From positions 169,140 to 233,139 of the forward strand of contig CAVONI010000008.1 of the NCBI GenBank assembly GCA_963697285.1: a stretch of 64,000 nt of DNA, read 5' to 3'. The translations under genes were made by a program, and so were the position numbers. The first letter of the stretch is position 1. The number at the start of each line of letters is the position of its first letter. Below are positions 51,110 through 59,034 of the stretch, piece by piece. The notes under the pieces were generated by a model. It did no database searches, had not been told where the DNA came from, and saw nothing but the letters and a program-made list of their open reading frames with translations. The stretch comes from JAEUQQ01 sp963697285 (lineage in GTDB: Bacteria; Acidobacteriota; Vicinamibacteria; Vicinamibacterales; JAFNAJ01).

Positions 51110-51427
51110 CTATTCGCAGACGACGGCCGTGCCGCTCGCGCTGACCATCAGCATCGTCCCGCCACCCACCGTCTCGTAGTCGAGATCGACGCCCACGATG
51201 GCATTGGCTCCGAGCGACGTGGCCTGGTCCTGCATCTCGCGGAGGGCGATTTCCTTGGCCTTCCGCAACTCCGATTCGTAGGCCGCACTGCGCCCACCGA
51301 CGATGTCGCGGATCCCGGCAAACAGATCACGAAAGACATTGGCGCCGAGGATGGCCTCGCCGCTGACGAGTCCCAGGTACCGGGTGATGCGCTTGCCCTC
51401 GAAGCTGGGCGTGGTGGTGATCAACAT
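51110..51427 (-). CDS. YbjQ/UPF0145 family protein
   Basis: A 105-residue protein that matches the YbjQ family from end to end: ITTTPSFEGKRITRYLGLVS, GEAILGANVFRDLFAGIRDI, GGRSAAYESELRKAKEIAL and GANAIVGVDLDYETVGGGTM. The family forms pentamers in known structures; its function is unknown. ATG 51427 gives the standard N-terminus; the frame is open to 51478. It is on the same strand as phhB, 55 bases downstream of its stop. Confidence 0.9.
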   Translation of the reverse strand: MLITTTPSFEGKRITRYLGLVSGEAILGANVFRDLFAGIRDIVGGRSAAYESELRKAKEIALREMQDQATSLGANAIVGVDLDYETVGGGTMLMVSASGTAVVCE

Positions 51428-51482
51428 GTGAAGGCCGTCCCCTCTCGCCCGCGTCTCACCAGCGAGACGCGACAGCAACGTG

Positions 51483-51773
51483 TCAGACGAAGGCGCTGAA
51501 GATTCGTTCCGCCGCCTGCGCCCCGGCGATGTCGCGTGGGGTCAGGCCGCCTTCGCTGTGCGTCGTGTAGCGCACCGTGACCTCACGGTACGACCAGCCC
51601 AGGTCGGGATGGTGATCGGCGCCCTCGGCTTCGAAACCGAGACGCACGACAGCAGCCATGGCGTCGGCGTACGAGCGGCAGGCAAACGTCTTCTCGATGC
51701 CGCCGTCGCGCTCCGTCCACGAGCCGAGGTCACGCAACGCCGCTGCGATGTCTTCGTCGTTCAGCCGAGTCAT
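51483..51773 (-). CDS. phhB: Pterin-4-alpha-carbinolamine dehydratase
   Basis: A 96-residue protein with the complete signature: EGADHHPDLGWSYREVTVRY, then TTHSEGGLTPRD, which holds the catalytic histidines and the C-terminal Asp. The enzyme dehydrates 4a-hydroxytetrahydropterin in pterin recycling and also serves as a dimerisation cofactor in some organisms. No phenylalanine hydroxylase is in this window, so the role may be in molybdopterin or general pterin metabolism. The ATG at 51773 overlaps the stop of the upstream membrane protein (ends 51770), so the two are translationally coupled. Confidence 0.92.
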   Translation of the reverse strand: MTRLNDEDIAAALRDLGSWTERDGGIEKTFACRSYADAMAAVVRLGFEAEGADHHPDLGWSYREVTVRYTTHSEGGLTPRDIAGAQAAERIFSAFV

Positions 51774-52462
51774 GGCAACCCCCCGGAGGTCGATGCGTGT
51801 CGGGTGTCGGTCATTCTACGTCGGCCCGGGGCAGAGGGCGGGGCCGCGCCCCGTGCCGGGCGGCTCGTGAGCGTGCGGGGCGGTCGGTGAGCCTGGCTGA
51901 TCGAGACGAGCTTCGCGGCGACCGGGCCGACGCATGCCAGGGTGGCGAGCAGCGAGATGGGCGGTAGCCCGGCTGGCCACGCGCCGAAGGCGGTGAAGTT
52001 CTGAATGCCGATGGTCAGCACGTGTACCGCCGTCAGCAGGAGGGCGAAGTAGCCGAACCGTTGCGCACGCCCCCAGGCAGTCGGCGACAGTCGGCTGACG
52101 ACGCGTCGATGCGAACACAGGGCCGGCACCGCGAACAGCGCCGCCGCAAGCGTGCCAGCCGTGACACACGCGAGCCCCAGGCTGTTCAGCCGCGACTCCC
52201 CGAGTCGTGGGTAGTGCTGCGACCATGTCAGCAGGCCCACGGACACCGCGCTGTGGAGCAGCATGAGCAGGAATCCGGCCAGCCCGGCCCGCCGCGCGAG
52301 CGCCCGACGTGCGGCGCGTCGGGGTTCGTCGGCCGGCATGCGGCGGTTCGCCAGGTACGACACCGCGATCAGGAGCACGGACGCGAGCGAGATCCCCTTG
52401 TTCGAGACGAAGAACGCGAGGTCGGGCCACGGGGTGTTCCCGGCGACGTTGTAGCGGATCAC
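51770..52462 (-). CDS. Ferric-reductase-like membrane protein
   Basis: A 230-residue protein from GTG 52462 with four or five hydrophobic segments: AFFVSNKGISLASVLLIAVS, AGFLLMLLHSAVSVGLLTW, GLACVTAGTLAAALFAVPAL, GYFALLLTAVHVLTIGI and LPPISLLATLACVGPVAAKL. Histidines in the second (LLHSAVSV) and fourth (AVHVLTIG) segments could hold haem, as in ferric reductase/MsrQ-type proteins. The same frame upstream, back to the PhoD TAG at 52511, encodes another hydrophobic segment (LFVAWTVAGCLGYAV) with no ATG, GTG or TTG, only a CTG at 52504. So the true start may be CTG or the N-terminus may be shortened. It is coupled with phhB downstream. Confidence 0.65.
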   Translation of the reverse strand: MIRYNVAGNTPWPDLAFFVSNKGISLASVLLIAVSYLANRRMPADEPRRAARRALARRAGLAGFLLMLLHSAVSVGLLTWSQHYPRLGESRLNSLGLACVTAGTLAAALFAVPALCSHRRVVSRLSPTAWGRAQRFGYFALLLTAVHVLTIGIQNFTAFGAWPAGLPPISLLATLACVGPVAAKLVSISQAHRPPRTLTSRPARGAAPPSAPGRRRMTDTRHASTSGGLP

Positions 52463-52510
52463 CGCGTAGCCGAGACACCCCGCGACGGTCCAGGCGACGA
52501 ACAGACGCGC

Positions 52511-54388
52511 CTACCTGCCGACCTGGATCGATTCGGCGTAGAGCAGGTCGCCTGTGAAGCCGTCGAAGAACTGCACGATGACCTGGGGGAACGGATAGGC
52601 GACCCAGCGGTCGGTGCCGGCCACCTGCCGGTTGTTGAACACGTTGTTGATCTGCACCGAGGTGTAGATGGGCTGACGCACGAGCGGGGCGGGCACGTCG
52701 GGCAGGAAGTAGCTCGACCAGCGGATGTCGACCTTGCGCCCCCGCGAATCGTAGATGCCGTTGGCGGGTGCGTTGCCTTGCGCGTCAGCCCGGTGGTTCC
52801 GCGAGTTGTGCGGTCCCGAGGCGAACTCCCACACGCGGTCAGACACCTTGATCGAGAAGCTGTTGTGCAGGTCACCCGTCAACACCATGACAGGCTTGCC
52901 GAGCGAATCCCAGAAGTTGATGAGTTCCTCGCGCTCGGCCAGGAAGATGGGCCAGGCCTCGTCGTGAAGCACGGGTGCGTCAACGTTGGCCGACGCGCCG
53001 GTGCCTGTAGGCGTGCCACCCACGTGCGGAATCGTCAGGGTGACTTGCGACACCACGAAGAACATGGCGGCGTCGCTCTTCTTCATGGCATCCGTGAGCC
53101 AGGCCTTCTGGCGCGCTCCGAGCATCGTCCGGTCGGGGCGGGCGGGATTGGTGGCATCGCCGACATCACGGTGGCTGCGCGTGTCGAGGAAGAAGAAGTG
53201 GGCATTGCCGATGCGTTGCTCGTAGTACGAGCGGCGGCCGATCGAGTACGACGCCGTGCCGTCCTTTGCCGCGGCCGGCCGGATGCGCAGGCGCGTGGCG
53301 TCGAGGCGCTCGACGACTTCGTAGACGCCGGCGTTGGGGTCGCCCTCGCGCAATGGCTGCGCGGTGAATTCGCGGTTGGGAAGCCCGGCCGCCACCCCGC
53401 CCCAATGAACGTGCAGGTCGCCCGGTTCCTTCAGCATGACGGGGTTGGCGACGAAGTCGGCGTCCGGATCCGTCAGGACGTCGCTGCCGGCCTTGAGCTG
53501 CGCGCGGCCGAAACGGATCTGGCCGGGTGCGACCGGGTTGGCCCAGCCGAGATAGTCGTACCAGGCCTGCGTGCCGATGTCGCGGAACACGGCCTTGCGA
53601 TCGCGATGGCCGACCGTGCCCGTGCCCTCGACGTTGTCGATGATCTCGTGGTCGTCGAACGTGAAGAACCCTGGCACGTTCCGATGCCAGGCGGCCAGGG
53701 CGTCACCGCGCTTCAGGTAGAGCTTGTAGTTCTCCCAGACGCCCACGATGCTCGGGGCCAGGTCCACGGCCTTCGGGACCGCGGCGCCCGGCGCCAGGCC
53801 CACCTGCGTGCGCCACTCGGGCACCGTGTAGTCGCGCTTCTCTTCGTAGGTGAAGTCGCCGTTCAGGATCGCGAAATACACCTTGCCGTGAAGGCGCTCG
53901 AGCATGGTCCGGAAGGCCGGGGGCCACGGACCCTCGCCGCCCGGGTTCTGGTTGTTCCCGGTGCCGAACTCGAAGCGCAGGTTGAAGAGCCCCTTCGGAT
54001 TGTGCTGGCTGTTGACGTAGGTGGCGGCGTCCGGGAGCGTGAGGAACCAGCCGTCGGGACGGGCGGGCAACGCTCCGCCGCCGGCCGGGACGACCTGGTA
54101 GAAGTACTTCGTCCCCGGCGTCAGGCCCGTCAGCATGACCGAGCCGGTGTAATCACGCTCGAGGCTCGTCGTCCCCGGCGCGGAGACCTGCGTGAGCTGG
54201 TCGGCCGCAAGGCCGTAGCGCACGGTGAACGTGCCCGCGTGCGCCGTGCGCACCCACACGGCAATCTGGTTCGCACCGGGTCGGCCGAGGATGGGGCCGT
54301 GCGTGACGGCGTTCGGCTGCTGGGCGATTGGCGTTGCCGCCTGCACGGCGACGAACGCAAGCACGAGGGCCAGGCGAAGTGCGCTCAC
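52511..54388 (-). CDS. PhoD-like secreted metallophosphatase
   Basis: A 625-residue exported protein (signal ALRLALVLAFVAVQAATPIAQ). A fibronectin-like N-terminal PhoD domain covers about 28-115 (HGPILGRPGANQIAVWVRTA, GLTPGTKYFYQV). The metallophosphatase core shows NGDFTYEEKRDYT, FTFDDHEIIDNVEG, FFFLDTRSHR and the metal-binding VLTGDLHNSF. These are the PhoD/alkaline phosphatase D signatures: a calcium/iron-type phosphodiesterase-phosphomonoesterase. The substrate is unknown. It follows the TonB receptor of the second locus by 39 bases, possibly in one transcript, and its stop is 48 bases before the start of the next membrane protein. Confidence 0.88.
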   Translation of the reverse strand: MSALRLALVLAFVAVQAATPIAQQPNAVTHGPILGRPGANQIAVWVRTAHAGTFTVRYGLAADQLTQVSAPGTTSLERDYTGSVMLTGLTPGTKYFYQVVPAGGGALPARPDGWFLTLPDAATYVNSQHNPKGLFNLRFEFGTGNNQNPGGEGPWPPAFRTMLERLHGKVYFAILNGDFTYEEKRDYTVPEWRTQVGLAPGAAVPKAVDLAPSIVGVWENYKLYLKRGDALAAWHRNVPGFFTFDDHEIIDNVEGTGTVGHRDRKAVFRDIGTQAWYDYLGWANPVAPGQIRFGRAQLKAGSDVLTDPDADFVANPVMLKEPGDLHVHWGGVAAGLPNREFTAQPLREGDPNAGVYEVVERLDATRLRIRPAAAKDGTASYSIGRRSYYEQRIGNAHFFFLDTRSHRDVGDATNPARPDRTMLGARQKAWLTDAMKKSDAAMFFVVSQVTLTIPHVGGTPTGTGASANVDAPVLHDEAWPIFLAEREELINFWDSLGKPVMVLTGDLHNSFSIKVSDRVWEFASGPHNSRNHRADAQGNAPANGIYDSRGRKVDIRWSSYFLPDVPAPLVRQPIYTSVQINNVFNNRQVAGTDRWVAYPFPQVIVQFFDGFTGDLLYAESIQVGR

Positions 54389-54427
54389 GAGAGTCTCCTG
54401 CGATGACGAATCGGGGCCGGCCCCGGG

Positions 54428-57307
54428 TCAGAACGCATAACGGATCGACGCCTGGAACACCCGCGGAACCTGGCGTGCGCGACCGAGGCCGTAGTTTGGA
54501 CTGTATTGCTGGTTGGCGCCACCCAGGAATTGCTCGAACGCCCCCCTGTTGGTGACGTTGTAGATGTCGAGCGCGGTCTCGATCTTGTGGACACCGAGTT
54601 TCAGGTTGTAGCCAAGCTTCAGGTTCAGGTTCTGGAGCGGCTCGAGCTTGATCTGTCCTTCGCCGCGCGTCTCGTACGCGAACCGCACCGTTGTCGCCAG
54701 CGGGTTCGACACGCGACGCCCGTTCGACAGCGTGACGGTGGGCGGGCCGAACGCCGGGTCAGCGGCGGCAATCCTCGTCACGACCGGGCCCGAGTACGGC
54801 CCGGACTGGTAGACGTAGTTCAGCGACGCGACAACCCCGATGGGGGTGAACCAGGTGCCCCCCAGGCGGAGGTTGTGCTTCTGCCACGACGAACTGCGCG
54901 TGTCGGCACTCCCCGACAGGCTGTTGGTCGTATTACCCCGGATGCTGCCGATGCCCTTGTCGTTCGGGAACGCCGTCGGCTGGATGAACGATGCCGGGTC
55001 GTTGGGCTGCCAGGTGCCGTCGACGTGCTGGAAGCCGCGGGTGTAGCCGCCGAGCACCTGCACCGACCTGGTCCGCTTGCTGGCGTTCAACTCGATCCCC
55101 GAGTAGACCAGGCTGTTCCAGGTGTTGTTCGTGATGGCGTAGATGGCGTTGAAGTTCTCGTTCTTGTAGCCCTTGAAGACGTTGCCCTCGTAGATGCCGT
55201 TCGTCTCGACCAGCGCGGGAAGCGCCTTGTAGCTCCGGCGGCTGAAGCCGGTGTCGACCGCGACGCCGCCAGGCAACTGGCGCCGGTAGCCGACGGTCCA
55301 CTCGTCGATGTAGGGCTGCTGGTGATCCGGATCGGGGAAGCGGTCGGTGGCGGCACTGGTGCTGCCGGGTGTGACGAAGGTCGTCTCGAACACCCCGTCG
55401 AGGTTGTTGTCGTAGAAGTCGGTGAACGTGGAGCTGGCCGAGCCGACGCCGCCGAGGTTGCGCGGCATGGGGATCTCGTGGATGCGCCCGATGCTTCCAC
55501 GGAAGACATTCCGGCCGTCCCGGGTCGCCACCCACGTCGCACCGAGCCGCGGCCCCACGTGCATGGCGCTCTGCAGCTGCAGGTCGAACAGTTCCTCGGT
55601 CGCCTTGACGTGGTCGAACCGCACGCCAAGGCTCAGCGTCAGGCTCGACGTCGGCTTCCACGCGTCCTGCACGTAGAACGCGAGGTCCCTCGCCTCGGTC
55701 TGCGACTGCTTGAGCTGCTCCAGCGCGAACACGCGGCGGTGGAAGGGCCTCGTTCCCCCGCCCGGATTGTCCGGGTTCAGGAGCACGTGCTCCTCGAGGG
55801 CAAAGCCTCCGTTGGGGTAACGAATCTCGTCGGCGCTGCTGAGATACTGGGCGTACACGCCGGTCTGGAACTCGTGCGATCCCAGCCATCCCGACTTCAC
55901 GTAGGTCATGTCGGCCTGGAACGTCTTCTTCGAGGCCGGCGAGATGGCGAAGTAGCTGTCGTCGTTGTTGAACAGGCCGATCACCCCCGAGCCCGTGAGC
56001 CGGCCGCTCGAGAGAAAGGCCGTCTCGTGCACCTGGAGCGCCGGCCCGTCGTTGATGTAGCCGTCGAAGATGTCGAAGCTGCCCGTGGTCGTCTTGTCGT
56101 TGTACGAGGCCATCAGGCGCGTCGTGACCGACGCGCCCCAGATCGACTGCAACCTCGCGGCGTAGCCGCTCCCACCGGCGGCGTTGATCGCCAGCCGCTC
56201 GCCATACCACTCGAAGTTGCCCTGCTCGGGGTGGGTGTCGTGCTGGTAGAAGCCGAACAACTGGTGCGCCGGCGACAACTGCGCGGTCACCTTGACGTAG
56301 TAGTTGTTCGAGGTGATCTCGTTGTCGAAGGGCTCGAAGTCAGGCTTGAGCGCGGTCAGCGTCGCAATCTGCTCGGCGGTGCGGCCGATGCCCGAGTTGA
56401 CGTGCGAGTAGCGGTACGATCCGAAGAACCAGATCTTGCCCCGCATCAGCGGCCCGCTCAGCGAGATGTCGGGCTGGATGACCTCGTTGTAGCGCACGCT
56501 GCCGTCGCCGGCGTTGTCGCCGTTCCACGACTCGGGCGTGAAGATCGCGCCCGCGGATCCGCTGAGGCGATCGCTTCCCGACTTCGTGGCCACGCTGATG
56601 ACCGCGCCCGAGCCGAGCGGTGACGAGGCGTCGACGCCGCCGGTCTTGATCTGCACGTCGCTGACCGAGTCGGTGTTGATCGACAGCAGCCGGTCGGGCC
56701 GGTTCTGGCGGAACGAGCCCATGTCGGCGCCGTCAACCTGGATCACGTGGTTCTCGAGCTCGCCGCCGCGCAGGAAGTAGATCTGGCCGCCGCCCGTGGC
56801 GTCACCGGCGCGCGCCACGATGCCGGGCGTCACCTCGAGGAAGTCGGCGAACTGCTTGCGCGATGTCAGCGGCAGCACGCGCTGGAGTTCGCCGTCGACG
56901 TTCACCGACGTGGTCGCCTTCTGCACCTCGAGCAGCGGGGAGTCGACGATGACCTGCACCGTTTCCTCGAGGCTGCCGACCTTCATCGTGATGTCGATCC
57001 CGATGTTCCGTCCGGCACGGACCTCAACGCCCGCCCGCTCGTACTTGGCGAAGCCGGCAAGCTCTGCCGTAATGGTGTAGTCGCCCGGCGCCAGTGACAG
57101 GAACCGGTAATTGCCTTCACCGTCGGTGACCACCGACACCGGCGCCGTGCCTGTCGGGCTGGTGGCCGTGAGCGTCACCCCCGGCAGGACCCCGCCCTGC
57201 GAGTCGCTGACGAGCCCGCGCACGCCGCCCTCCACCGCGATCTGGGCCAGAGCACCCGTTGCAGTCATCCCGAGCAACGCCAGAACAAGTAGGGCGCGGA
57301 CCTTCAT
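54428..57307 (-). CDS. Oar-like TonB-dependent receptor of the second operator-linked locus
   Basis: A 959-residue outer-membrane protein: signal peptide (ALLVLALLGMTATGALAQ), regulatory-like domain (GGVRGLVSDSQGGVLPGVTL, AELAGFAKYERAGV), plug with YFLRGGELENHVIQVDGADM, and a barrel ending ASIRYAF with terminal Phe. AAGGAG precedes ATG 57307. It is a paralogue of the island receptor at 18326-21295: shared HVIQVDGAD, WFFGSYRY, SSGRLTG and GIGSIRGN segments. It shares the operator box, but its promoter is better seen. The frame is open through the upstream hydrolase because of a frameshift there, so the two must not be read as one protein. It probably imports a substrate related to that of the island. 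Confidence 0.9.
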   Translation of the reverse strand: MKVRALLVLALLGMTATGALAQIAVEGGVRGLVSDSQGGVLPGVTLTATSPTGTAPVSVVTDGEGNYRFLSLAPGDYTITAELAGFAKYERAGVEVRAGRNIGIDITMKVGSLEETVQVIVDSPLLEVQKATTSVNVDGELQRVLPLTSRKQFADFLEVTPGIVARAGDATGGGQIYFLRGGELENHVIQVDGADMGSFRQNRPDRLLSINTDSVSDVQIKTGGVDASSPLGSGAVISVATKSGSDRLSGSAGAIFTPESWNGDNAGDGSVRYNEVIQPDISLSGPLMRGKIWFFGSYRYSHVNSGIGRTAEQIATLTALKPDFEPFDNEITSNNYYVKVTAQLSPAHQLFGFYQHDTHPEQGNFEWYGERLAINAAGGSGYAARLQSIWGASVTTRLMASYNDKTTTGSFDIFDGYINDGPALQVHETAFLSSGRLTGSGVIGLFNNDDSYFAISPASKKTFQADMTYVKSGWLGSHEFQTGVYAQYLSSADEIRYPNGGFALEEHVLLNPDNPGGGTRPFHRRVFALEQLKQSQTEARDLAFYVQDAWKPTSSLTLSLGVRFDHVKATEELFDLQLQSAMHVGPRLGATWVATRDGRNVFRGSIGRIHEIPMPRNLGGVGSASSTFTDFYDNNLDGVFETTFVTPGSTSAATDRFPDPDHQQPYIDEWTVGYRRQLPGGVAVDTGFSRRSYKALPALVETNGIYEGNVFKGYKNENFNAIYAITNNTWNSLVYSGIELNASKRTRSVQVLGGYTRGFQHVDGTWQPNDPASFIQPTAFPNDKGIGSIRGNTTNSLSGSADTRSSSWQKHNLRLGGTWFTPIGVVASLNYVYQSGPYSGPVVTRIAAADPAFGPPTVTLSNGRRVSNPLATTVRFAYETRGEGQIKLEPLQNLNLKLGYNLKLGVHKIETALDIYNVTNRGAFEQFLGGANQQYSPNYGLGRARQVPRVFQASIRYAF

Positions 57308-57421
57308 GGTGCGTTCTCCTTCCGGCCGAGGCCTCCTCCCGGAGGCGTGGGCCGTCGTGTGTGCAGAAACAGCGGGCGGCCGCGAGGGCCGGCAGATCCA
57401 GACCGATTCGGCAAGTGGAAT

Positions 57422-57431
57422 TTGTATACAA
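57422..57431. promoter_or_regulatory. Putative GntR operator TTGTATACAA before the second TonB receptor
   Basis: A perfect 10-bp palindrome that contains the TGTATACA box of gntR, tcuB and the island TonB receptor. It overlaps the -10 element of the TonB promoter by four bases. It lies about 34 kb from the regulator gene. Confidence 0.68.
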
Positions 57432-57456
57432 TATTCAAAACACAGGAACTGGTCAA
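57428..57456 (-). promoter_or_regulatory. Promoter of the second TonB receptor
   Basis: On the - strand TTGACC (57451-57456), a 17-bp spacer, then TATTGT (57428-57433). Transcription would begin near 57421, leaving a leader of about 115 bases before ATG 57307. The box at 57422-57431 covers the -10. Confidence 0.62.
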
Positions 57457-57464
57457 CCGTGCCG

Positions 57465-59005
57465 TTATCGCTCGGCCGCAGCTGGTACCACCCACTGGAT
57501 CGGCGGCAGCTGCACCTCGGGGGCAGCCTGCTGCTGTCGCCGCTGCGCGCAAACGCCAGGATCGCGGCCGCGAAGGCCGGCGAGGCATCCATCGCGTCGT
57601 CCAGCGCCGGGTGCGACCCGCCGTGCACGACGATGAGCCGCCCGTTCTTGAAGTGTGGAGCAAGCTCGAGCGCGTTCTCGAGGGGCGTCGAGATGTCGTA
57701 ATCGCCCTGCACGATCACCGTCGGGATCTGCGTGTCGAAGTTGCGCCGGAACGCGTCGCCGAGATCGATCTTCCACTCGGGGCACGCGGCGTCGTAATTG
57801 AACCCCGGGGTACCCAGCAACGCGGCGGCCTTGTCGGCCTCCATCTGCGTCCGCCGGGCCGGGCTGATACCCGATCCGCAGTCGAGCACGAAGTAGCTGG
57901 CCGTCCTGAACCGCTCGACGGCGTGGTTCCGGACGCGCGCCTCGGCGGCAGGCCGGAAGTCGCCACGATACAGCGTGAGGATGTCAGAGGCCCAGGTCCG
58001 CATGCCGGCACGCGACGTCGCGGCGGCGGTGTAGCCGGCGGCCATGTCCTGCACGTCTTCGGGTCCGAAGCGGACTTGCTGCGCCACGCCGGACGCCGTG
58101 TCGGTCACCGGAACAACGACTGGCTGCGCGGCGGTGCGGCGGATGACCGTCTCGAGGGCCGCCATGAGACCGCCAGGCGGAATCTGTCCTGCCAGGGCAG
58201 GCGCCGCATCGGCTTCCGCCGCGAGGCGCTCGAGCGAATGCCGCACGTACGACGGCATGTCGTAGGTGTGGTCCGGGCCCTCCATGCCCCTGAGAATCGC
58301 CCGCTCCACGATCTCGGGGTGGAATCGCATGATCGCCATCGCCCAGTGCGACCCGAAGCTGCCTCCCCAGAGCGTGATGCGCCCGTATCCAAGGGCCTTG
58401 CGCACATCGTTGACGTCCGCGGCCGCTTCGATGACGGTGAATCCTTCGAGGTCCAGGCCTTGCTCGATCCAGTAGGCCTTCTCGCGGGCGGCCGCCGCAC
58501 GCACGGCTTCGGCGCGTTCGGCATCGCTGACCGCGCGGTCGAGCGGGGCCGGGCGGGGCCCGACGATCAGGGTCGTCGGCTTCGAGGGACCGATGCCGCG
58601 CTGGCTGACGACCACGAGGTCGCCCGCGTCGAGCAGCGGCCGGATGCGGCTCTCGTAGTAGCCCTTGCGCGCCAGGAGCGGCTCGAGGCCTTCGAAGCTC
58701 GGACCGCCATAGAGCAGGAAGATGGGCGGCCCCGGCTGCGGCGTGACCGCCCGGAACCGGTAGACGTCGAGGCTGATCACGCCGCTTGCGGGCTTCTGCC
58801 GGTTCGTTGGCACGAACATGACGCCCCGCTCGGCCGTGGCAAGCCCGCCGGCAACCAGCGGAATCCGCTCGGTGTGCAGGAACATCGTGCCGGGCGCCGG
58901 GCGCGGTGCGGCGGGCTGGGGCGTCGCGGGCTGCGCGTGGGCCAGCACGGTGGTCAGTGACAGGGCCAGGAGCCCTGCGGTCATGCGTGAAGCGGCTGTT
59001 CGCAT
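57465..59005 (-). CDS. Secreted proline iminopeptidase-type alpha/beta hydrolase, frameshifted near its end
   Basis: The signal peptide (MTAGLLALSLTTVLAHAQ) is followed by an alpha/beta hydrolase core: IFLLYGGPSFEGLEPL (oxyanion region), nucleophile serine in LWGGSFGSHWA, acid in VIVQGDYDISTP and histidine in VVHGGSHPALDD. Length and order match tripeptidyl/prolyl aminopeptidase-type enzymes with a C-terminal TAP-like part. GAGGA precedes ATG 59005. Near 57519-57523 the plus strand has GGGGG; one more base would let the frame end naturally as LPPEVQLPPIQWVVP and stop at 57465. As given, translation continues without a stop into the TonB receptor. The gene follows the VPS10 gene by 29 bases. 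Confidence 0.8.
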
Positions 59006-59034
59006 CGGTATGTCCTCAGGTCGTCTCGCGGTCG

